Shown piece after piece: positions 5,923-11,425 of a DNA stretch of 14,174 bases (positions are counted from its first letter, which is position 1; each line of letters begins with the position of its first letter). The stretch spans positions 1-14,174 of the forward strand of contig WRDZ01000007.1 of the NCBI GenBank assembly GCA_009779595.1. Direction: 5' to 3'. This stretch comes from Alphaproteobacteria bacterium. GTDB taxonomy: Bacteria > Pseudomonadota > Alphaproteobacteria > WRDZ01. Both the position numbers and the translations under genes were made by a program. Below the pieces are notes generated by a model. It had not been told where the DNA came from and ran no database searches. It was given only the letters and a program-made list of their open reading frames with translations.

Positions 5923-7118
5923 AATCCCTTGGTCCCTTTGCTTGACTTGAACCCGGCCGCTTGCCCGGCAAGGAGGTTGGTTTCGAACGACGTGGTAAGG
6001 CGCTGTTCGTCCCGCCAGCGCTTGAAGCCCAAAGCCACCATCTTGTCCAGCAGCTCCGCGTACTCCATGCCCGCCGCCTTGAACAGATAATGCGACAAAG
6101 AGCCCGGTATCGGGTTCACCTCGTTGGCCCACACCTTGCCGGTTTCGCGGTCGATAAGGAAGTCCACGCGCGCCACGCCAGCGCACCCAAGCGCCTTGAA
6201 CGCGCGCACCGCCATGTCGCGTATCGTATCGCGCTTGCCGCCGGGGATGTCCGCGGGGCAGCGGCGCATGGCCGAACTCATGCCTCCCTGCTTGAAGCCT
6301 TTTGAGCCGGCCTTGCCAAGCTTGCCCCCGGCCATGTACTTGTCGCGATAGCTTAAGATTTCGTCCGCGCCAACAGGCTCTTCGCACTCGGACGCGATGG
6401 CTTCGTCGGCATAACCCAATACGGCGCAGTTGATTTCCTGCAGGTTCTGCACGGCCGGCTCGACAATCACGGTGTCGGTGTAAGCGAACGCGATTTCCAT
6501 GGCTTCGGCCAGCGCGTCAAGTTTGGCGACTTTGGTTATGCCCACGCTGGACCCCAGGTTCACCGGCTTGACAACAACGGGGAAAGATATGCCTTTGGCG
6601 CACGCCTTGGGGTCGGCCGACCAGTCGCGGCTGCGGATTACCTTGCAGTCCAGCACGGGTATGCCGGCTTCTTTAAGTATCAGCTTGGCCGTCAGCTTGT
6701 TCATCGCGGCAGCCGACGCGCCCACGTCCGAACCCGCGTAAGGTATGCCCAGCATGTTCAGCCAGCCCTGCACGCTGCCGTCCTCGACATTGGCTCCGTG
6801 CACCACCGGAAAGGCGAAGTGGATTTCCGTGACGGCGCGGCGCCCAAGTCTTGGAGCGGGCTGGCGCGCCAGGAAAAACCGCCCGCCTTCTATCGCCAGC
6901 GTGACAGGGCGCAGGCGGGACAGCAAGGCCGGGATGTCGCCATAGGCCCGTATGTCGCCGGCTGGCGCGCCGGCCCACATGCGGCCGCGCTTGTCCATGT
7001 ACACCGGCACGGCGTTGTACTTGGCCGGGTCGAAATTGGCGGCGGCCTGCAGGGCGGATATCACGGACACCTCGTGCTCGACGCTTCTGCCGCCGAATAA
7101 AAGAGCTATGTTTATCAT
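5904..7118 (-). CDS. ddl: D-alanine--D-alanine ligase
   Basis: ATP-grasp ligase that joins two D-alanines for the peptidoglycan stem peptide in the cytoplasm. It is 404 residues, longer than the ~306-residue DdlB of E. coli. It opens with FGGRSVEHEVS (E14 equals the catalytic Glu of the first D-Ala site), then FPVVHGANVEDGSVQG, the ATP-binding lid region VVVKPVNLGSSVG, the Lys/Gly-rich loop near DKYMAGGKLGKAG, and the Mg2+/substrate motif NEVNPIPGSLSHYLF. The HGxNVEDG form, the basic loop and the SFETNLL end recall the Ddl type I know from gut Clostridia; D-Ala-D-Ala rather than D-Ala-D-Lac specificity is assumed. After SFETNLL about 21 extra Gly/Lys/Ala-rich residues (384-404) follow, which is unusual. 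AAGGAG lies 9 nt before the ATG. It is the last gene of the hydrolase-MurF-Ddl group but has its own promoter-like sequence. Confidence 0.93.
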   Translation of the reverse strand: MINIALLFGGRSVEHEVSVISALQAAANFDPAKYNAVPVYMDKRGRMWAGAPAGDIRAYGDIPALLSRLRPVTLAIEGGRFFLARQPAPRLGRRAVTEIHFAFPVVHGANVEDGSVQGWLNMLGIPYAGSDVGASAAAMNKLTAKLILKEAGIPVLDCKVIRSRDWSADPKACAKGISFPVVVKPVNLGSSVGITKVAKLDALAEAMEIAFAYTDTVIVEPAVQNLQEINCAVLGYADEAIASECEEPVGADEILSYRDKYMAGGKLGKAGSKGFKQGGMSSAMRRCPADIPGGKRDTIRDMAVRAFKALGCAGVARVDFLIDRETGKVWANEVNPIPGSLSHYLFKAAGMEYAELLDKMVALGFKRWRDEQRLTTSFETNLLAGQAAGFKSSKGTKGFKGAKN

Positions 7119-7144
7119 GGGTTCGTTCTCCTTGTTATTGTCCT

Positions 7145-7173
7145 AAAATAGGGTATAAAAACCGTCCTGTCTA
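7145..7173 (-). promoter_or_regulatory. Candidate promoter for ddl
   Basis: On the minus strand: TAGACA (7168-7173), 17-nt spacer, TATTTT (7145-7150). A start near 7138 gives a ~20-nt leader with AAGGAG. It sits directly after the T-run of the structured element, so ddl can be transcribed separately when the murF transcript ends there. Confidence 0.5.
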
Positions 7174-7178
7174 TTTTT

Positions 7179-7222
7179 AAAAAATCTTGCCGCGCAGCGG
7201 CTCCGCCAGGCGGTCTGCAAGA
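7179..7222 (-). terminator. Terminator-like fold after the murF-like gene
   Basis: On the minus strand TCTTG (7218-7222) pairs with CAAGA (7185-7189) and encloses two small hairpins, CCGC-CTG-GCGG and GCCGC-TGC-GCGG(C). Six T (7179-7184) follow immediately. This looks like an intrinsic terminator closed by a three-way junction, forming the 3' end of the repeat element. The simple alternative is the 5-bp GCCGC/GCGGC hairpin with AAGA before the T-run. Confidence 0.6.
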
Positions 7223-7298
7223 CACGCGCGTCCGCCCGCCCAAAGGCGGCGCGCGTCGCTCGCTTACCGCGAGCTTTGGCGCTGGCCCGGGCGGACGC
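7179..7298 (-). repeat. 120-nt structured intergenic repeat element
   Basis: Read on the minus strand it begins 1 nt after the stop codon of the murF-like gene. The outer stem is GCGTCCGCCC (7289-7298) with GGGCGGACGC (7228-7237), 10 bp. Nested inside are CCAAAG/CTTTGG (7274-7279 with 7240-7245) and an apical GCTCGC-GGTAA-GCGAGC hairpin (7258-7274, which can share one base pair with the middle stem). It ends in a terminator-like fold at 7179-7222. Its first 26 nt recur exactly at 4141-4166 on the other strand. No ORF with plausible composition lies in it. It could be a dispersed palindromic repeat, a non-autonomous mobile element or a 3'-UTR structure. Confidence 0.75.
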
Positions 7299-7299
7299 T

Positions 7300-8730
7300 T
7301 TAAAAATTGTCCGGAAGGTCGTTGGCCAAAAGCGCCACCTTCTGCCTGCCGCCCGCGTCAAGGGCTGCTATGCGGCCGAACGCCTGTTCCAGGGTTTCGG
7401 CGACGAACACCTTGTCCGCCGGGTATCCCGCCTTGGTCAACCCGGCCATTATGGGCTGGGTCTGCTTGGCTCCCATAAGTATGACGCAATCGGCGACCTG
7501 GGCGATTTTGCCCCCGAACGCGCGGTTCGCCTCGTCCTGAGCCGCGCCCATCTCGACCAGGCCCGGGGTCACCACAATCTTAAAGCCCTCGAACATGGCA
7601 AGGGTTTCCAGCGCGGCGGCCACTCCGCTTTCATTGGCGTTGAACGCGTCGTCGATTATCACCAGCCCGTCGCGCTTGATAAGCTGCAAACGGTGGGGAA
7701 CGGGCTTCAATCCGGCCACAGCTTTCTTTATGGCCTCGGCCGGCACGCCCAGCTTGTCGGCCATGGCGATTGCGGCCAGTATGTTGCCCACGTTGTGCCT
7801 GCCGATGATGGCGGTATGGCACTGCAGCGACCGTCCGCCGGGCATGTCCGCGAAGAACGTCGAGCCCTCGCTGCCCGTCTTTATGTCCCGCGCTCGGTAA
7901 TCGCTGTCGTCCCAGTCGCGCGTCGAATATGTAACGGCCTTGTAATCCGCCGCCCGCTGGCGTATGATTTCGCTGTCCGTGTTCAGCAGCACAATCCCGT
8001 CGGCCGGGATGGAATCGGGCAGCGCGAACTTGGTCTTGGTGATGTTTTCAATCGTCTTCATGGTGTCCAGGTGCTGCGGGCCGACCGCGGTCAGTATCCC
8101 GTGCTTGGGCTGCGCCAAACGGCACAATTCCGCGATATCCCCGACGTGGCGCGCCCCCATCTCGCACACGAAAAACTGATGGAACGGGCGCAGGTGCTCG
8201 CGCACGGTGCGCACAATCCCCATCGGGGTGTTGAAGCTTTCGGGAGTCATAAGCGTGTTGAACGTGGTCGACAGGATTTCGTGCAAATAATGCTTGACGC
8301 TGGTCTTGCCATAGCTTCCGGTTATGCCTATCACAGTCAGTCCGGGCATGGATTTCAGTATCCGCTTTGCCCGCCATATATAGCTGTAGTTTATCGCAAG
8401 CTCCCACGGGCGGTTCGCAAGGTTCGCGGCCAGCAGCATGACGGGCGCGCCAAGGACCATGGCCGGCCACATGCACGGGCAAGCGGCCCAAAGCGCCCCC
8501 GCCGTCAAGGCCGCAAGCGTCAGTATCAGCCGCCGCACGCGCCATGTATAGACAAGCGGCTTTTTCGCCTTGCGCCGCAAATACGGCTTGTACAGCCAGC
8601 CGGGGAAATTGGCCCGCAGCCACTTTAAATGCCCTTTCGTCTTATAGCCGTTAAGCTGAAGCATATGGCACTGGTACCGCGCCGCGGGCACATAGAAAAC
8701 CAGGAAAATCGCCATGTACAGCCAAATCAT
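7300..8730 (-). CDS. murF: Membrane-anchored Mur ligase, MurF-like (UDP-MurNAc-tripeptide + D-Ala-D-Ala)
   Basis: ATP-dependent ligase expected to add D-Ala-D-Ala to the UDP-MurNAc tripeptide, or a related cell-wall acceptor. It is 476 residues. Instead of the usual soluble MurF N-terminal domain, the first ~110 residues are hydrophobic or basic: a membrane helix at 2-16, a basic region with RRKAKK near 52-57, and hydrophobic stretches at about 68-104. The central ATPase domain has the P-loop GITGSYGKTSVK (135-146), ESFNTPMGIVRT and ECEMG-equivalent VCEMGARHVGDI, and a TAVGPQHLD block. The C-terminal domain has IIDDAFNANESGVAAAL and TPGLVEMGAAQ, matching the MurF DDxYNANP and MLELG positions. 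The start overlaps the hydrolase stop (ATGA), and ddl lies downstream, which supports MurF over other Mur ligases. A CapB/PgsB-like or lipid-linked substrate ligase is the alternative. Confidence 0.82.
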   Translation of the reverse strand: MIWLYMAIFLVFYVPAARYQCHMLQLNGYKTKGHLKWLRANFPGWLYKPYLRRKAKKPLVYTWRVRRLILTLAALTAGALWAACPCMWPAMVLGAPVMLLAANLANRPWELAINYSYIWRAKRILKSMPGLTVIGITGSYGKTSVKHYLHEILSTTFNTLMTPESFNTPMGIVRTVREHLRPFHQFFVCEMGARHVGDIAELCRLAQPKHGILTAVGPQHLDTMKTIENITKTKFALPDSIPADGIVLLNTDSEIIRQRAADYKAVTYSTRDWDDSDYRARDIKTGSEGSTFFADMPGGRSLQCHTAIIGRHNVGNILAAIAMADKLGVPAEAIKKAVAGLKPVPHRLQLIKRDGLVIIDDAFNANESGVAAALETLAMFEGFKIVVTPGLVEMGAAQDEANRAFGGKIAQVADCVILMGAKQTQPIMAGLTKAGYPADKVFVAETLEQAFGRIAALDAGGRQKVALLANDLPDNF

Positions 8731-9476
8731 TCTTTCACCCCCAGGAACACGTTTAAAACTTTCATAAACTGCGCCGGCCGGTCAAGGAACGCATAGTGCC
8801 CGGCTCCATTAAACACGGCAAGCCCGGCGCCGGGTATCAGCCGCTCCATCTTGCGGCCGTCTTCCAAAGGCGTCGCGGCATCCTTGTCGCCCCACACCAG
8901 CAGCGTCGGGCAGTGCACGCGGGGCAGCAGTTCAGTCAAATCCTCGGCCACAACCTTTTTCAGGGTTTCGCGCATAAGCGGGGTTGCGGTGCGGTAATCC
9001 GCCGACCCCAAGCCCCGGCGCAGCTTGTCCGCCAGGCGCGGGAACCGCCCCAGCACAGGCCTTGCGGCGCGGGCCGCCAGCATGACCAGGCGGCGCTTCA
9101 GCGAAGGCTTGCGCCTGATTCCCGCGCTGCCGGCCAGCACCATCTTGTCGACCACCAGCGGGCTGTCCGCCCTGGACGCAAGCTTTATGGCTATGCGCCC
9201 CCCGAACGAGTGCCCCACCAAAACCGCGCGGCTGACCCCCTTTTGGGCAAGCAGCTCCAGCACCCAGTCCGCGTATGCGTCCACGTCCCACGGCTTGCCC
9301 GGCTCGGCCGAACTGCCGAACCCGGGCAGGTCCACAGCTATTACCCGGCGATGCCGCGCAAGCGGCTCCAGGAACGGCGCGAACGCTGCGCTGCTGCTGC
9401 CCCAGCCGTGCATGAACACGACCGCCGCGCCCCGGCCTTTGTCGTAAACAGAGAAATCCTTGTCCTTTGCCTGCAT
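8727..9476 (-). CDS. Alpha/beta hydrolase, first gene of the peptidoglycan operon
   Basis: A 249-residue alpha/beta-fold hydrolase. The oxyanion-hole motif is HGWG (23-26), the nucleophile elbow GHSFGG (S90), the acid in WGDKD (D199) and the histidine in NGAGHYAF (H227). It has no signal peptide, so it should be cytoplasmic. The start is the ATG at 9476, with GGGAG 5 nt upstream; an in-frame TTG at 9500 lies within the proposed -10 box and is rejected. Its TGA overlaps the murF-like ATG by 4 bp, and ddl follows, so its substrate probably concerns cell-wall precursors or membrane lipids; I recall similar hydrolases beside MurF-like genes in Clostridia. The substrate is unknown: esterase, lipase or peptidase are all possible. 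Confidence 0.85.
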   Translation of the reverse strand: MQAKDKDFSVYDKGRGAAVVFMHGWGSSSAAFAPFLEPLARHRRVIAVDLPGFGSSAEPGKPWDVDAYADWVLELLAQKGVSRAVLVGHSFGGRIAIKLASRADSPLVVDKMVLAGSAGIRRKPSLKRRLVMLAARAARPVLGRFPRLADKLRRGLGSADYRTATPLMRETLKKVVAEDLTELLPRVHCPTLLVWGDKDAATPLEDGRKMERLIPGAGLAVFNGAGHYAFLDRPAQFMKVLNVFLGVKE

Positions 9477-9499
9477 GAAAACTCCCTTTCCTATGCACA

Positions 9500-9528
9500 A
9501 TCATAGCGGGGCGCACCGGCAAAGTCAC
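9500..9528 (-). promoter_or_regulatory. Promoter for the hydrolase-murF operon
   Basis: On the minus strand: GTGACT (9523-9528), 17-nt spacer, TATGAT (9500-9505). A start near 9493 gives a ~17-nt leader with GGGAG. It is divergent from the phosphodiesterase promoter at 9616-9644. The 87 bp between the two hold two copies of GCAAGCGCG (9552-9560 and 9571-9579) and a CTGGG/CCCAG inverted repeat (9545-9549 and 9566-9570). Confidence 0.55.
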
Positions 9529-9615
9529 GCGAAAATTCCAACGGCTGGGACGCAAGCGCGTTACGCCCAGGCAAGCGCGGCAGACTATTGATTTTGAAAC
9601 CCTAGAATATACCTG

Positions 9616-9644
9616 TTGAAAACCAAAGGAATTTATGGTATCAT
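9616..9644 (+). promoter_or_regulatory. Promoter for the phosphodiesterase gene, abutting its start codon
   Basis: TTGAAA (9616-9621), 17-nt spacer, TATCAT (9639-9644). The expected transcription start, about 7 nt after the -10, is the A of the ATG at 9651, so the message would be leaderless if that codon is used. With the in-frame ATG at 9684 the leader would be about 33 nt. Confidence 0.5.
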
Positions 9645-9650
9645 GTACGC

Positions 9651-10505
9651 ATGTCAAATCACAAAAAACTTGTTCTTGAAGCGATGAAATACAAAGCCCC
9701 GGCTATCATCGCACATCGCGGTGCGTCCGGTGACGCTCCGGAAAACACCCTGGCCGCCTTCGGCCTGGCAAAACGCGTCGGCGCGCACGGCGTCGAGCTT
9801 GACACCCACCTGTCCGCTGACGGCGAAATAGTCGTAATCCACGATTACACCCTGAACCGCACCGCCCGGCTGCCAAGCGGAGCCCTGCTGCAATCCCAGG
9901 CCAGCGTGGCGGATTTGACGCTTGGCCAGCTGCAGTGCTATGATGTCGGGGTTTGGTTTTCCACTGCGTACGCGGGCGAAAAGATACCCACGCTGGAACA
10001 GGCCATGGACCTTATCGGGCCGGACATGCTGCTGGACATCGAAATAAAGGCGGACAAGGGCAAGCCTTTCCGTGAGCTGGCTTTGGCCATGGCGGACTTC
10101 TTGCACGGCTATTCCAAAAAACATCCGGTAGACAATGTCATGGTCTCTTCATTCAACCCGCTTGCGTTAAGGGCTTTCGCGGCAAGGGCGCGCCAGCTGA
10201 ACTTGAAAGTCCCCACCGGGCTGCTTTACGGCAAGGAATCGGACGTGCCCTGGTACCTGCGGCGCGGAGAGGGGCGGATTGCCCATAACCCGGACTTCAT
10301 GATTCCTTATTTTGCCAACCTGCTGGACAAGCGCAGCCTGTCCGCCATCGGCCTGTTCAGGAAAAGGCCAGTCTTCACATATACGGTGAACGACATGGAA
10401 ATCGCCAAACGCCTGGCGCAAAAGAACATATCCGGCATCATCACGAACTACCCCGAAAAGATGCTGGCCTTGAATTTGCGCAGGCCGCATGCGGGGCGCG
10501 GGTAA
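9651..10505 (+). CDS. Glycerophosphodiester phosphodiesterase (GDPD family)
   Basis: Hydrolyses deacylated phospholipids (glycerophosphodiesters) to glycerol-3-phosphate and an alcohol; UgpQ-like TIM-barrel enzyme. It is 284 residues with no signal peptide, so likely cytoplasmic. The family signature is clear near the N-terminus: IIAHRGASGDAPENT (H22, R23), VELDTH (E49, D51: metal ligands) and VVIHDYTLNRT (H64: catalytic). Later blocks are DIEIKADKG, VMVSSFNPLAL and VFTYTVNDMEIAKRL. The region 190-250 (GLLYGKESDVPWYLRRGEG and the following residues) is a typical insert. The start is uncertain: ATG 9651 has no adequate ribosome site (AAAGGA is 20 nt away), while ATG 9684 (residue 12) matches the usual length before HRGA. 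No glycerol-3-phosphate transporter is adjacent; it stands divergent from the cell-wall operon. Confidence 0.93.
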   Translation: MSNHKKLVLEAMKYKAPAIIAHRGASGDAPENTLAAFGLAKRVGAHGVELDTHLSADGEIVVIHDYTLNRTARLPSGALLQSQASVADLTLGQLQCYDVGVWFSTAYAGEKIPTLEQAMDLIGPDMLLDIEIKADKGKPFRELALAMADFLHGYSKKHPVDNVMVSSFNPLALRAFAARARQLNLKVPTGLLYGKESDVPWYLRRGEGRIAHNPDFMIPYFANLLDKRSLSAIGLFRKRPVFTYTVNDMEIAKRLAQKNISGIITNYPEKMLALNLRRPHAGRG

Positions 10506-10534
10506 AGGGTAAAAGTTCATATCCGAAACTACGC

Positions 10535-10563
10535 TTGAAACCCCGCCCGCTTTCTGATAGGCT
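10535..10563 (+). promoter_or_regulatory. Candidate promoter for the acyl-ACP thioesterase gene
   Basis: TTGAAA (10535-10540), 17-nt spacer, TAGGCT (10558-10563). A start near 10570 leaves a ~33-nt leader containing AAGGA (10585-10589) before the ATG at 10603. The -35 is good and the -10 is moderate. Confidence 0.4.
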
Positions 10564-10602
10564 TGGCAATGTATTACATTGAAGAAGGACGTCCTTAAAA
10601 TC

Positions 10603-11340
10603 ATGGCAAAATTCACTTTCGCGCACGACATAAAGAACTATGAGTGCGACAGGAACCGCAACCTGCGCCTTGTCAGCCTGTTCAATATCCTGCAGGACGC
10701 GGCGGACCGTGCGGCCGAAAAAATCAACCTGGGCTGGACGTTCTGCGTCGAAAACTCATGCGCGTGGGTGGGCACGGGATACGAAGTCGAAATCCTGCGC
10801 CTGCCCCGCATCAACGAGCCAGTATCGGTCACCACCTGGCCCTCGACGCTGGGCAAGCTAAGCTCGTCCCGCGATTTCGTGATGGCCGGCGCGGACGGCC
10901 GGGTTCTGGTCCGCGCGTCCAGCCTTTGGGTCCTTATCGACATCGACCGCAAGCGCCCGCGCCTGCTGCCCGGCCTTCTGCAGGAAGGCATGCTGGCCCC
11001 CGACCGGGCTATCCCCACGGACTTCCCCAAGCTGCCCGCGCTTGACCCGGCCGACCGCACGCACAGCCTGGAAACCAAGGCCTGGTTCAACGAAATCGAC
11101 GTCAACCAGCACGTCAACAACGCCATGTACCCGCTGTGGGCGTCCGAGTCCCTGGGCGGCGAGTTCCTGTCCGCGCACGCTCCCGCGTCCCTGACGGTCG
11201 AGTTCAAGAAGGAGACCTTCCTGGACCAGCTGGCGCAGGTCGACACCCGCCTTGACGGCATGGAATCGCTAAGCGTGATACGGCTGGCCGAAGGCGGGCA
11301 CGACCTGGCCAAAGTGCGGGTGTCCTGGCGCGCTTTATAG
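10603..11340 (+). CDS. Acyl-ACP thioesterase (FatA/FatB-like, double hotdog)
   Basis: Releases free fatty acid from acyl carrier protein, ending chain elongation in the cytoplasm. It is 245 residues, typical for bacterial members. The N-terminal hotdog has VSLFNILQDAADRAAEK (24-40) and the substrate-shaping RLPRINEPVSVTTWPS; the linker strand is VRASSLWVLIDIDRKRPR (103-120). The second hotdog has the conserved WFNEIDVNQHVNNAMYPLW: N168 and H170 correspond to the plant FatB catalytic Asn and His, with E182 a candidate third residue. The ATG at 10603 is chosen, with AAGGA 13 nt upstream; a TTG 24 nt earlier would add eight residues that overlap that site. It is preceded by the phosphodiesterase (97-nt gap) and followed by mgtA. 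Chain-length preference cannot be read. Confidence 0.9.
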   Translation: MAKFTFAHDIKNYECDRNRNLRLVSLFNILQDAADRAAEKINLGWTFCVENSCAWVGTGYEVEILRLPRINEPVSVTTWPSTLGKLSSSRDFVMAGADGRVLVRASSLWVLIDIDRKRPRLLPGLLQEGMLAPDRAIPTDFPKLPALDPADRTHSLETKAWFNEIDVNQHVNNAMYPLWASESLGGEFLSAHAPASLTVEFKKETFLDQLAQVDTRLDGMESLSVIRLAEGGHDLAKVRVSWRAL

Positions 11341-11425
11341 GCCAAAAATAAAACGGGGTATTCAGCCTTTTTTAATCAACGCGCGCTACTCTTTGTAGGA
11401 CATAACTATCTTATGGAGGTTCATC

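Noticed and set aside
7276..8628. A 450-codon plus-strand frame over the murF-like gene
   Set aside because: It is a shadow of the minus-strand Mur ligase, and its start lies inside the structured element.
9477..9500. TTG start adding eight residues to the alpha/beta hydrolase
   Set aside because: The TTG falls in the predicted -10 box and has no ribosome site; the ATG at 9476 has GGGAG at good spacing.
10579..10602. TTG start adding eight residues to the thioesterase
   Set aside because: No ribosome site precedes it and the extension overlaps the AAGGA that would serve the ATG at 10603.
11341..11425. Mg2+ riboswitch (M-box) or intrinsic terminator before mgtA
   Set aside because: The gap is only 85 nt, too short for an M-box, and the T6 at 11369-11373 region has no stable stem in front of it.
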